Counted from the first letter of the stretch, positions 25,201-36,574 are shown. The stretch: 64,000 bases of DNA from Liolophura sinensis (GCF_032854445.1 NC_088296.1:22497853-22561852), one strand, 5' to 3'. Numbers and translations: made by a program. The notes: generated from the sequence alone by a model not told the origin.

Positions 25201-28200
25201 ACCAAAAAAATGCAAATTAAAAGTTGACAAATGGAAAAGGCGCAATTTTCGTTTTAGCACAAATTCCAACAACTACGACAAACCGAGAGGTTGTGATCAT
25301 TGGAGGGGTCGCGCACCTGTTGGTGGATTTCCCGTGTACCGCCGGGGACAACATTTGCCCGGTAGACGGGTGTGTCATCGACGGGGTGCCCGTGGGGACA
25401 GAACTCTGCTTCAAATGTGAATGTATGCAGGCAACAGTGGTAGCAATGACAACCACTGGTGAGCTGCGCCAAACTTTCAGTTTTACACACTCATTTCAGT
25501 TTAAACTTTGTTATTTGGCATTTGCCCGTTGGAATCAGAGACAAATTTCATCCCCTTCGTCCATGGGAGACTATATACTTATTTATTAGATACTTGCCTA
25601 CCAGTTTTGCGTTTGTTTGGAACCATTACAGAGGTTGACAAACTCGTATTCTTGCCTCGAATAACAACAGACCTTAGCTACGTTTCTGCAGTTACGTCAC
25701 ACTTGACTAATGCATGATGAATGGATGAATGCTTGGGGTTTAATGTCGTGTTGAACAATTTTGTCAGTCATATGACGACGAGGAGTGTGTGCGTATACTG
25801 TGTCTTCTTGTGGCAGGGTAAGTCCATACCACCAAAGTGACAAAGTACTAGTATTATACCGAAGACACCAGACATTGGGCCAACCATTTGGCTAGTCCGT
25901 TGTTTACTAAGTGTTATAGTTATGAACCATAGGCCTTCGCGGTCAGCGTGGTGTAGCCTATAAAACACTAAGAACAGCGTGGATAGTAAAACCAGAACAG
26001 TGACGACAGTCTGACATTTGGGAAATGACCTCACGTACTACTAGTTGTCGAATTACCTCAGGGTTTTATTCCAACTGTTCATTTATATGCTTAAAAATTA
26101 ACAATGTACCCGCTTTCTAACACAGTGGCTAAAACAGAATTAGGTTCAAAATGAACTTACGTTAATTACAGTTAGAAGACTTCACTGGTCCAGAATTACC
26201 CAAAATGCTGTGCTGTCATCACATGTAACATGTAATGACACTTAAACAATGCAAAAGGATGCTTAGGCCACCAGCACAATCCTGGTTTATCCAGAAATAC
26301 AGTATAAAAGATTACAGCGTAGAGAGTAAACCAAAGCAGTGACGTCAGTGTGATAGCTCACAAATATCACACACATTACCGATGGAATCCGGCAACTTGT
26401 ACCTCAGTAAGGTTCTACTGGAACTGTTCATGCATAGGATCAAAATGTAGCAACGTACCCTCCCCCCTCCCTCCCCCTAACACAATGGCTACAGCTAATT
26501 TTCATAAAATATGTGGTGAAGACAGTGTGATAGTTGGCAAATGGTCACTCGTATTACCGGTGAAATCCGGCTATTTGTCAATTTACCTCAGTTAGGGATT
26601 TGTTCCATCTAAGCTTTAGTCAGGGCATAGCACGAATATAGGTTACTGAAACGATACCGGATTGTCTCTATTTCCCACGTAAACCTAACCTTCATTTATT
26701 CCTCAAATCTCAGTATAAAACATATTTACATTACAGGGATGTCATCTACCGTGACATCCGTTACCAGTCCTGGGAAAGGAAGTTCAGGTAAATCAGCCTT
26801 TGATGTCCATCTGAAGCGTACATGTCATAAGAGCATGCATAAGTAAGAACTTTAACTTGTTGATTGTTTAAAAGACGATGGATTGATCCCTCAAGCATGA
26901 GGTCAATGTTCAAATCCAGCACTCACATGCTGTTTTTTCGTGGTTTGTTCCAAATTTCCATTTCCAAACCCTCTATAAGTTTATAGGGGACCATACTGGC
27001 TTTTGTATTTCGATACGGTTGTCTCCTTCAACCCTGCGTGCACAAAAACTGGCTAACTGCTTCATTCCTGGACCACGTTACTAATAGCTCTGTGAAAACC
27101 TCAGGCCCTTGATCATGCTTGAATCCAGCCATTGCCTTTTTGCTTGCGGCTTTATGATCCTGACTGCCGTTAGGTACGGTTTAATATAAATATAGTACAG
27201 TTTGCGTCTTACGCCAGCATTGGGTACGAACACTGAAGATTTGCTCACTATCACTGCTCGTGTGGAATAGGTAACAGTAAGCGATCTTCGACGCTTCTAT
27301 GACTGTTCACTGTAACACTCAATGAAGACCGATTGTCTTTCACCAATGTGGCGTCAAGTCTGTAAGTCACTAGCTAGGAAGATCGTCAGTAAGGTGCCAA
27401 ATGTTGGTGGTTTACCCCAGGCACCCCGGTTTCCTCCACAGCTCTCGTTAAACAATAGCCATGATAGTCTAATAAGTATATCTGTCAATATAATGGCTAC
27501 ACATGATTGCATTCACAAGCGATTCCTGTCGAAGCCGTAAATATATACATTATTTTCATAAAATGTCCGAAACTCATAAGCAGATCAGGGAAAGTAGTGA
27601 AAGGTTACCCTTTTAAAATCTACCTAATAATGCTGTGAATACCTAAAACACGAATAATAATGTATTACCAAAAGATATTGTAGATCCAGCCGTATTATTC
27701 TTCTTTTGTGATCATTAAAGGGGAAAAAAGAAACAAGCGAACAAAAAAATTCTGGATATTGTCAAGCTTCGAGAATATGGTTTTATTTCAGCCTCATCGA
27801 CAAGTGATACGCTTGACGTGAATGGTGTCTTACACTTCATCGTGAGTAAGCCGTGTCAATCCAAGGATAATCTCTGCCCAGTAGAAGGGTGTAGCGTGGA
27901 CCTCAAGACTAGGGGAACCCGGGTCTGCTTCCAGTGCACCTGTACAACAACAACAGGTAAAACATCCTTCTCGCAAACTGCGATTTGTCGCATTGACCTT
28001 CAGAATTCAGTAAATTATATCATCCACAGTTCTCTAATTTCTGATAAGATCATTCAATTTTCAAAGGTGGCGGTATGTCAGTCATTCGTTCATGCAATCT
28101 TAGGCGCTCGTTTCTCACGGTTTGTCTTCCAGAATTTAGCCAGATCTTAAAAAAAAAATCCCGTCTATTTTTTTGATCAGCCAAAAAGCCTATCGCGTCA

Positions 28201-29252
28201 TCTCCCATCGTGTACAATTTTGTTTTGCCTCCCTGTCTCCATTACAACTCCGAGAAACGGGTCTCAACAATTTTCAGTGATATGACGACGAAGGAGGGTG
28301 CATGTATGTGTAAACCTGCCTCCTTGTTGCAGAACGGATTTCCACCGCTCTTTTCTCTAGTGGTGCTTCAATGAGACGACTTATTGAACGCAAGTAAGCG
28401 GCCCCACCCGAGTATACTGACACTATCTCTTTGATGTTGAACGCCAAGCAAGGAACTTCCTGTTTTAAGGTCCTACGTGTGACCCGACCCAGCATTGACC
28501 CTGGATCTACCCTGGGGTGCCCAATGTGTTAATTCAATACCAGTCGACCGGCCCCTATAGCACAGTTGGAAGAGCGTCCGCTTCCGGAGCGGTAGATCCA
28601 GGGTCAATCTTAGGTCGAATCACACCTAAGACCTTAAAAGTAGAAGTTGTAACTTCCTCGCTTTGCGTTCAGCATGAAGGGGATAGTGCAACGACTGGTT
28701 GGCCAGTATTACTATAATGACTCGGGCGGGGCCACTTACTCGCCTTCGGTAAGGCGTCTCATTGAAGCAGCACTAGATAAAAGAGCGGTGAAAATCCGTC
28801 CTGCAAGAACCATACATCAGCCCAGTTCACAAAGCTTCTTACACGTGAAACTAACAACAAAGAACGATATTATATTTAGCGTACAATCGTATATCTGAAT
28901 TTACGTCGTTAAAGTCACAAAAAGTGGACAAACTGTGACATCTCCTGTCTGTTGTCGATAGCTTTAACTCCTACACAGATTCACACTCACTGTACACTTA
29001 GGTAACATAAAATGATCATGTTTACATCGTAAAAACATTATCTGAGCTAATTCAGAGAAATAAATACCACCATAGATCCTCAAAACCTCGCAACAACGCA
29101 TGTTCTGAGCTGCCGTGCCAACCGAAAGGCAGTCGATGTCGTTTCCATGGCACTTACGTCACAGATCGAGGAAGTCTCAAAGGGCGACAACTCCCTATCT
29201 GTATTGACTACAGTAACAACGACGTTAAACCCCAAGTGCGTTGCTGATCTTA

Positions 29253-29285
<33 letters not shown>

Positions 29286-30586
29286 TGAATTGGTGTTTTA
29301 CGACGTACAAGCATATTTCACTTACACGACCAGCTTTATGGTAAGAGGAAAGCGGGCAAGGCCCGGGGAAAACCCACGATCATCCGCATGGTAGGCCTAC
29401 TTACCACATACGACCAGAGAGGAATCCGGAATGAGCTGGGCTTGAGCTGACAATGGTAAGAGACTTCTGGGTCTTTGCACCGCTTTGCACTACATACATG
29501 ACCTCCGCCACGGAGCCTTTCTACCTATCCTTTAATAATAAGTCATAAAGAAAGCGCATTTCCTTGCTGCAAAAAATGAAAAAGTGAATTATTTCAAAAG
29601 CTTATACCTTTGCTTCGTAAAATACAATAGTAGAATAATTGATAGACAGAAGTGTATTATCCACGTCACTTCCTTTTTCTTTCGTATATTTTGTAGCAAC
29701 TACCGGACTACCGACAACAACGGCGCGTAAGTTATTTCCAATTTATTTCTCTTAATTACCAGATAAATTCGTATACCATTATTTGTTCAAGAACGCTCGA
29801 TCTATATATCTAACTGTTTGTAGCATAAGACTTGTTGATCGTATTCCAGCCCTTTAAACGTATCACGGTAGCCATAATAATGTGTTGCAGTTTTGGTAGC
29901 AGGACCATTATTTAGCGGATCGACATTGTTCAATGTATCACAATATTGGTAGGATGACATTTATTAAACATACCAGTGGCAAGGTCTGGCAGCAACCTGC
30001 GTATGGTCTATGCGTGTGTTTCTCCAGAGCCCGGTTTCCTCCCACCATATTGCTGACACCGTAGAACACCAATCAAATAAATAAATAAATAAATAAACAA
30101 ATAAATAAATACATAACATCAGTATTGTAGTACGTGTACAGCGTCTAAATAGTAAATAGAATCAGAACTATCCACATTGTAAAGAATATTGAAATTTGAT
30201 ATCTGTGGAGCAATTACGTTTCAAAAAAATGGTTGTCGCCAAGATATGGCTGGAGAATTGTCGATGTGGCATTAAGCCATAAACATTCATTCAAAAAGAG
30301 GGGGGGGGGGGATAAAAAAAAATTGAATACCGGTAAAGCAGTCTTGCAGTCCCACGATTTTATTTGCTCGTAGCCATGCTAGCAATGATGTGTACCTATA
30401 ACTTTGGCTATTCCAGCTTCCACCACAACTCTGAGTGCCCTTCAGACCGTGATGATTGCCGGAACGGAATACACCATGCTCAAAGACCCTTGCACTCCCA
30501 AAGACAACCTCTGTCCAACCGGCGTGTGTCACATTGAGGCTCACGTGGGAACTGATAAGTCCATCTGCTTCGCCTGTCACTGTTAG
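22228..30586 (+). CDS. Secreted protein with four six-cysteine modules and Thr-rich linkers
   Basis: Eight exons join in one frame: 22228-22276, 23457-23714, 24676-24720, 25258-25458, 26737-26787, 27792-27956, 29697-29726 and 30417-30586 (TAG), 322 residues. Every junction is phase 1 with GT-AG borders. Residues 1-16 (MAITYFLFILSCICYA) are a signal peptide. Modules lie at about 48-96, 128-173, 209-252 and 276-322. Each has a hydrophobic, strand-like lead-in, then P-C-x6-C-P-x2-3-C-x11-13-C-x2-C-x-C. Linkers are Thr/Ser-rich and likely O-glycosylated. There is no membrane segment; the protein ends in FACHC. The CxxCxC end recalls von Willebrand type C domains, but I do not recognise the family. 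An extracellular role (matrix, mucus, shell or binding) is inference. The exon chain is hand-built but all eight phases agree. Confidence 0.85.
22411..22672. repeat. 30-bp tandem array with a palindromic core, in intron 1
   Basis: About 8.7 units of acttgggtaatcacttgggt plus aatgcattac. Most units contain gtaatgcattac, a perfect 12-base palindrome; a few have gtaatacattac or gtaatggattac. Open frames on both strands follow from the 30-base period. Confidence 0.9.
24458..24562 (+). repeat. Dispersed repeat family D copy
   Basis: It reads ttctttggtggtttgtgttt, then gagaattggccttgcgatta and gctgatatacgaatctct. It lies in intron 2 of the Cys-module gene. Confidence 0.65.
25720..26000 (-). mobile_element. 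SINE, mosaic of family B tail and family C body
   Basis: It starts like family B (gcttggggtttaatgtcgtg, tcatatgacgacgagga) and continues like family C (tgtgtcttcttgtggcaggg, gtccataccaccaaagtg, gaagacaccagacatt). It lies in intron 4 of the Cys-module gene. Confidence 0.6.
26045..26605 (+). repeat. Cluster of family E repeat copies
   Basis: Three partial copies (about 26045-26110, 26325-26450, 26520-26605) share words such as gtgatagttggcaaatg, accgatggaatccggc and tacctcagttaggg. They are in intron 4. Confidence 0.55.
28266..28510 (-). mobile_element. SINE family B, left member of an inverted pair
   Basis: It shows ttttcagtgatatgacgacg, then gcctccttgttgcagaacgg, and a tRNA-like head ending at ctggatctac. 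The head lies at the right end, facing the next copy. Confidence 0.8.
28547..28808 (+). mobile_element. SINE family B, right member of an inverted pair, intact tRNA-like head
   Basis: The head reads ggcccctatagcacagttgg, aagagcgtccgcttccggag and gatccagggtcaatc, giving D-arm, anticodon-arm (CCG-like loop) and T-arm look-alikes with A- and B-box spacing. It is a pol III SINE promoter rather than a functional tRNA: the 3' side runs on into SINE body. Confidence 0.8.
29255..29520 (-). mobile_element. SINE family A, near full length
   Basis: A TTTA run at 29255-29283 (the reversed A-rich tail) is followed by gaattggtgttttacgacgt and ends in cctccgccacggagcc, the tRNA-like head. It lies in intron 6 of the Cys-module gene. 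A 35-base family B tail fragment sits just upstream at 29205-29240. Confidence 0.8.
29981..30111 (+). mobile_element. SINE family A, 5'-truncated
   Basis: It reads aaggtctggcagcaacctgc, gagcccggtttcctcccacc, and ends in a caaataaataaataaata tail. It is in intron 7. Confidence 0.8.
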
Positions 30587-30849
30587 AGTTTGAAGTTTAA
30601 AGTCACGTGGGGGAAGGGGCGATAATTCCGCATGCTTCGCCTGTCAATGTTAAAAACGTTTGAATGATGAGAGCGTCGTTTTAGCCCTTCGGGCAGCAGT
30701 CAGCAGATAAAGTAATCTATGAGACAATACATTGTGGTAATTGGTTTATCAGCATGTTTTGATGAAATTGTCTGGCTCAAAAATTTGTTGTCCCTATTTT
30801 CAGTAGATCTATAGAATTAATTATAATTAAAGCCGTGCAGTATAGAAAG

Positions 30850-31230
30850 GTCACACATAACTGATGAAATACGGCCTCTTGTCAGTATACGTAGGTCAGG
30901 GTTTTATTCTAACTGTTCATGTAAATGCATTTTTTTTTTTTTTGATTGGTGTTTTACGCCGTACTCAAGAATATTTCACTTATACGACGGCGGCCAGCAT
31001 TATGGTGGGTGGAAACCGGGCAGAGCCCGGGGGAAACCCACGACCATCCGCAGGTTGCTGGCAGACCTTCTCACGTACGGCCGCCAGCATGAGCTGGACT
31101 TGAACTCACAGCGACCGCATTGGTGAGAGACTCCTGGGTCATTACGCTGCGCTAGCGCTTTAACCGACTGAGCCACGGAGGCCCCTGTAAATGCATAAAT
31201 AGTAACAATTTACACGCCGCGTAGCACCAT
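30850..31230 (+). repeat. Family E repeat interrupted by a SINE
   Basis: The copy reads gatgaaatacggcctcttgt, then tcagggttttattctaactg and ttcatgtaaatgcat. It resumes after the SINE with aaatagtaacaatttacacg. It gives the clearest view of this family's consensus. Confidence 0.6.
30931..31185 (-). mobile_element. Full-length SINE family A with 11-bp target-site duplication
   Basis: It is flanked on both sides by tgtaaatgcat (30920-30930 and 31186-31196). The A-rich tail appears as the T run at 30931-30943. The tRNA-like head (minus strand) reads GGGGCCTCCGTGGCTCAGTC with a B-box-like GAGTTCAAGTCC. This copy defines the family as about 255 bp with an L1-style insertion signature. Confidence 0.9.
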
Positions 31231-31454
31231 CGCTTATGCACGATATCCCTGAATACGCTATCCTAACGTAACATCAACTAATGATGTGATCCCAGAGAAT
31301 TCCGCTACAGTTCGGTATTAATGAGTTCGTCGAGGCATCTATTGGCTATATCTGGGATATTTTTAGGTAGCATGATCCTAAATGTCATTGGCTAAGACTG
31401 ATATCCAATCTTTATTCAGGCTAAGTGCAGTAAATCTTTAGCCGTATGATTTAC

Positions 31455-31715
31455 CGGGGGACTCCGTGGGTCAGTTGGCTAGCGCTTAGCGCAGCGTAAT
31501 GACCCAGGAGCCTTCTAATTGCAGTCACTGTGAGTTCAAGTCCTGCTCATGCTTTTTTATTCTCCGGTCGCACATGGGAAGGCTTTTCCAGCAAACTGCA
31601 GATGGTCGTGGGTTTCCTCAGGCCTCTGTCCGGTTTCCTCCCACCATAATGTTAGCCACCGTCGTATAAGTAACATATTCTTGAGTACAGCGTAAAACAC
31701 CAATCAAATGATTGA
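31455..31715 (+). mobile_element. SINE family A, full length
   Basis: The head is ggggactccgtgggtcagtt, followed by gtgagttcaagtcctgctca, and the end is gcgtaaaacaccaatcaaat. It is in the opposite orientation to the copy at 30931. Confidence 0.85.
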
Positions 31716-31878
31716 AATAGATGAGTATAATTTACTAAAACTTACTTGGTGAAGTTAGTATGGATCGTTGTTTGCTCGGGTGCATTGACAGTGACAAAAG
31801 GGAAATCGCTTTGACAAAACTACAATCCTTGATACACTTAATAAATGTGGACTGTTGACTACTCTGAACAAAGGGATT

Positions 31879-32160
31879 CTGAGTCGTCTTATTGAATTGA
31901 CTCTTGAGGTGTCGAACCAGAGTTAATAAAGGGTTTCTGAGTCACCTTATTGAATTGACTCTTGAGGTGTCGAACCAGAGTTAATAAAGGGTTTCTGAGT
32001 CGCCTTATTGAATTGATTCTTGAGGTGTCGAACCAGAGTTAATAAAGGGTTTCTGAGTCACCTTATTGAATTGACTCTTGAGGTGTCGAACCAGAGTTAA
32101 TAAAGGGTTTCTGAGTCGCCTTATTGAATTGATTCTTGAGGTGTCGAACCAGAGTTAATA
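31879..32160. repeat. 58-bp tandem array, about 4.9 units
   Basis: The unit begins ctgagtcaccttattgaatt and ends agttaataaagggttt. Two subtypes (tcacc..gactc and tcgcc..gattc) alternate in the last four units, giving a 116-bp dimer. Confidence 0.9.
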
Positions 32161-33233
32161 CATCTGGGAAACCATTGGTGTAATAACGAAAATTTATGTG
32201 TATGAAGAGACTTTCTGCAAGACTTATGTTTTGCTGCCATCAGAATTTATACAGTGGTTTATCAGTTGGACTTTTGCACAGACGAATTAGGCTTAGATTA
32301 TTGTAATGTGTCACGAACACAGTGGTTCTACGGGATGGGCAATAGCAGTATTGGAGATTTGAGTTCGAACTTTTTGTTGTTAATGTTAAATGCAGTTTAA
32401 CTCTTCGGGTTCGAATTTTAAAACTCCCCGATTGGGAACAGCAAAACGTAACGTTTCTGGAACTTTGCCAAGTCGCACTGGCTCGTGGTCTACACGCACC
32501 GAAGTTTGGCGAACATGTATATGTATTTTAATTTACACTGATAACGCTGCTCTTCTTTGTATAATCAATTAACAAACTTCTAATAACAGAAGTATCACGC
32601 GATTAACAGTTTCGTATGTTAAATCCAAAACTTTATTTCGTGCCGAACATATAAGCCAGATAGCAGTTTCAATTTGTGCATCAATGATCATGAACAAAAC
32701 GAGTCATACGTGTGATAAATAAAAGCGTGAGATAAATTCAACCGTATGCAACATTAGTCGACTCTGACAAAAATCAAGTATTCATGCAGCCTAGGTCCGA
32801 TTTGTATGTGTAATTTACGTGCGTTTTAGATGGCTTTCCACATATTTTGCATATTATCATATTGTACTGAAAATTAGTCACATGTCGTCCCCGTCAATGA
32901 CTGATAAAGCTTCTCTGTCATGCGTGCTCCAAGCGCAGACAATACTCTGTCAATCTTGGCACGAAGTCGAAAAGGGATATTACCAAAGACTGGCTATGAA
33001 ACAGTTCGTTGCTATGTAACAGTTCGCTACTATGTAACAGTTCGTTGCTATGTAACAGTTTATTGCTATGTAACACTTCCAGACCCTGCTTTTGTTTACC
33101 CAGCTGGATCTCTCCGGTCACGACGAAACTTTAGTACTGATGTAACCTCTATGTGATGCGATGCACTAATTTCTCATAGGAGCAGCACCAAATAATGTTA
33201 AGACAGTAGTGCCTGGCCGAATGTCACTGATTC
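32161..33233. other. Intergenic DNA
   Basis: No gene is seen. Four copies of a 16-17-base word (aacagttcgttgctatgt type) lie at 33000-33075. Confidence 0.5.
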
Positions 33234-33556
33234 AGAGTGAGTGAGTGTTTGTGGTTTAACGTCATGCTTAATTTTTCACACATATGGAGTCCTTAGAGTG
33301 CATGTAATGTGCTTTTTTGTTGCACGACGATTCCCACATCTCTTTTGTCTAGTACTGCTTTACTGGGACGACTAACCGAAGGCAAGAAAGCCGCATCAAT
33401 AGATCCATTATACTGATACGGGTCAACCAGTCGTTGCACTATCCCCTTAATGTTGAACGCCACGATAAAAATTTACAACTTCCAGTTTTGAGGTCTTAGG
33501 TGTGACCCGACCCAGGACTGACCCTGCATGTACCGCTCCCGACGAGGACGCTCTAC
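33234..33556 (-). mobile_element. SINE family B, full-length diverged copy
   Basis: It starts gagtgagtgagtgtttgtgg, contains tactgatacgggtcaaccag and tcgttgcactatcccct, and ends in a tRNA-like head at tgtaccgctcccgacgagga. Confidence 0.8.
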
Positions 33557-33599
33557 TGAGCTAGCTAGTTAGATTAGGAGTGACACATTGGTTCACCTG

Positions 33600-33816
33600 C
33601 CAACGAGGCACAATCAGAAGCCTCTTTCCAATGTGGTCGCCGAGAGTTCAAGTCCAGCTCATGCTGACTTTCTCCCCGGTCGTACGTGGGTAGGTCTGCG
33701 AGAAACCTGCGGGAGGTTGTTGGTTTCACCAGGCTCTGCCGTGTTTCCTCCCACCATAACGCTGGCCGCCGTCGTACAAGTGAAATATCCTGGTGTACAA
33801 TGAAATGAATAAATAA
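33600..33816 (+). mobile_element. SINE family A, diverged copy
   Basis: It shows gagttcaagtccagctcatg, ccggtcgtacgtgggtaggt and gtttcctcccaccataacgc, ending near aatgaataaataa. The head is heavily altered. Confidence 0.75.
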
Positions 33817-33837
33817 CTCATTCAGTCATTACGACTG

Positions 33838-34140
33838 GTATGTATGTGTGCTTAGGTTTTACGTCTTACTTAAGAGTCATACGGTGTGTGTATACTGCAT
33901 CTTCTTGAGGCAGGGTGGTCCATGTCGCCAAAGTGTTGCCGCTGCTATAGTATCATGCCAAAGACACCAGGCATGACACCTTACCCAGTCACTTTACACT
34001 GACACCAGGCCAGTCAGTCCTGGTTCTTTGCTCTGGCCTCTTAACGCTGAACGCCAAGCGAACAACAACAAGCTCCATTGTATAAGCGCTTGACATGACC
34101 TAACCCCGGCTTCTCCCACGTCTCCCGACTAGGAGGCAAC
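33838..34140 (-). mobile_element. SINE family C
   Basis: It reads gtgcttaggttttacgtctt, gcatcttcttgaggcagggt, caaagacaccaggcatgaca and cttctcccacgtctcccgac. It resembles family B in its first 30 bases but has a different body. Other copies lie at 45560 and (partial) 46461. Confidence 0.7.
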
Positions 34141-34179
34141 ATTATCTCCGATGACTCCTGCATTATGTGTTGCGAGGTC

Positions 34180-35521
34180 GATATACTGCACTTTTTGAGG
34201 TCGATATACGGTGGGTTTTGAGGTTGATATACTGTGGGTTGTGAGGTCTATTAGAGGTCGATGTACTGTAGGTGGCGAGGTCGATTACAGGTCGATATAC
34301 TGTAGGTTGTGAGGTTGATATATTGGAGGTTCTGAGGTCGATATTGTGTAGGTTGTGAGATCGATATACTGTAATTGGTGAGGTCGATATACTGTAGGTT
34401 GTGAGATCAATATACTGTAGATTGTGAGGTCGATATACTGTAGGTTGTAAGGCCAATATACTGTAGGTTGTAAGGCCAATATACTGTAGGTTGTGAGGCC
34501 AATACACTGTAAGTTGTGAGTCCGATATACTGTACGTTGTGAAGTCGATACACTGTACGTTGTGAAGTTGATATACTGTAGATTGTGAGGTCGATATACT
34601 GTAGGTTGTGAGGTCGATATACTGTAGATTGTGAGGTCGATATACTGTAGGTTGTGAGATCGATACAGTGTAGGTTGTGAGGCCGATATACTGCAGATTG
34701 GGGGGTCGATATACTGTAGGTTGTGAGATCGATATACTGTAGGTTGTGAGGTCGATACACTGTAATTGGTGAGGTCGATATACAGTAGGTTGTGAGATTG
34801 ATATAGTGTAGAATGTGTGGTCGATACATTGGTTGTTATATTGGAGGTTGTGAGGTCGATATTGTGTAGGTTGTGAGATCGATATACTGTAATTGGTGAG
34901 GTCGATGTACTGTAGGTTGTGAGATAGATATACTGTAAATTGTGAGGTGGATATACTGTAGGTTGTAAGGCCAATATAATGTAGGTTTTGAGGCCAATAC
35001 ACTGTAAGTTGTGAGTCCGATATACTGTACGTTCTGAAGTTTATACACTGTAGGTTGTAAAGTTGATATACTGTAGATTGTGAGGTCGATATACTGTAGG
35101 TTGTGAGGTCAGTATACTGTAGGTTGTGAGATCGATATACTGTAGGTTGTGAGGTCGATATACTGCAGATTGGGGGGAGGGGGGTCGATATACTGTAGGT
35201 TGTGAGATCGATACACTGTAGGTTGTTGGGCCGATATACTGCAGATTGGGGGGTCGATATACTGTAGGTTGTGAGATCGATATACTGTAGGTTGTGAGGT
35301 CGATACACTGTAATTGGTGAGGTCGATATACTGTAGGTTGTGAGGTCGATATACAGTAGGTTGTGAGATTGATATAGTGTAGAATGTGTGGTCGATACAC
35401 TGTAGGTTGTGAGATTGATGTACTGTAGGTTGTGAGGTCGATATACTGTAGGTTGTGAGGTCGATATACTGTAATTGGTGAGGTCGATATACTGTAGGTT
35501 GTGAGGTCAATATACTGTAGG
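34180..35521. repeat. 23-bp tandem array, about 58 units, with higher-order structure
   Basis: The unit is gaggtcgatatactgtaggt plus tgt. Variant units recur in the same order 520-550 bases apart. The run from ttggaggtt through aattggtgaggtcgat at 34322 recurs at 34843, and the run from actgcagattggggggtcga at 34688 recurs near 35238. Since 23 is not a multiple of three but the unit lacks stops in all three minus frames, long minus-strand frames of up to 381 codons result. They are repeat artefacts. Confidence 0.92.
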
Positions 35522-36177
35522 CCTGCTTTAAGAGAGGTTATACGGTTAAACCGCTTTTTTCATTGGGTTTTACTTTTAAAATTATCTTTACCATTTGAAG
35601 ATAGTTTCGCTTAAAAATGTGTCAAATCAAAAATGTCCATAAAAGTTGTTCGTTTTGTTTATTAAAGACGTGTAAAATCATTTTAAATTTCGCATTCTCT
35701 TGGTATGTATTTTTAAATATTACACTATTGATTTAAATTCTAACCGATTCAATTTGTTGTGGAATCTACTAATCAGTATATGTAGCATAATTTGTCCTAG
35801 CTATTTCCAACTGTAAGAGAGAAGGGCGGGCCGGCAGGGAGGTGGTTATCTAGGAGGGGAACGGGTGCGAATCACTTTGTATCTCATTCGAAAAAAAATG
35901 TACAGAAATTCTCCATAAGCTGATTTTCACATGTAAAAAGTAAAATTATATACAGAACGGTTTTCGAAAATGAATGGTGTTCACTTAAGACTCTCTATAA
36001 ACCTGAGTACACCATATTTACAGTACTATTTTGTAACGAAAGTGATACTTATGTAGAGCAGAAAACCTGTTTGAACGGGAATTATGCGTCACCCGTTTTA
36101 CACCATTGGCATTGTTCGCACAAGAATGACAGGGTTCGGTGAAAGAAGCACGTGTGAACATGCGTTCTGAACAACAA
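35522..36177. other. AT-rich intergenic DNA
   Basis: No gene or repeat was recognised. Confidence 0.5.
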
Positions 36178-36574
36178 TGTGCTCAGATATGGGTAAACAA
36201 CTATATTCTATAAATCACATGTTATTCATTTTATATCGGACAGTCTAAACCTTTCACTGTCCCATATAGTTTGATAGTTGGCAAATTGCCACACGTTAAC
36301 ATTTTAGGGCTTTATTGTAACTGTTGTAACTGTTTTTTTTCACTCTGCAGATCCAATAGGAATAAGGGAGATTCGTGCTGGAACTCTTTTGTTACTAGAG
36401 ATAAAGACAGTCATGTATGACTTCTGAAAAATATATATTACGTTCCGCTTCGCAGATTTCTCTATCCTTCCTCTACTCTAAATGACTTTTTATGAAACTT
36501 TTTTAAGACTCCCATGGAAGATAACCCTGTTATAGTAAATGCGGTCAAACCTAGTGGCCTAAGATGTTTGACAG

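Noticed and set aside
28551-28625. Functional tRNA gene
   Set aside because: The tRNA-like arms are the head of SINE B. The acceptor stem is not closed and the sequence continues into SINE body shared by other copies.
31130-31185. tRNA gene on the minus strand
   Set aside because: It is the promoter head of a SINE A bounded by target duplications.
34163-35510. Long minus-strand frames (381, 229, 140, 133 codons) resembling a Tyr-rich repeat protein
   Set aside because: They follow exactly from the 23-bp tandem array, whose unit lacks stops in all three minus frames. There is no signal, splice context or non-repeat flank.
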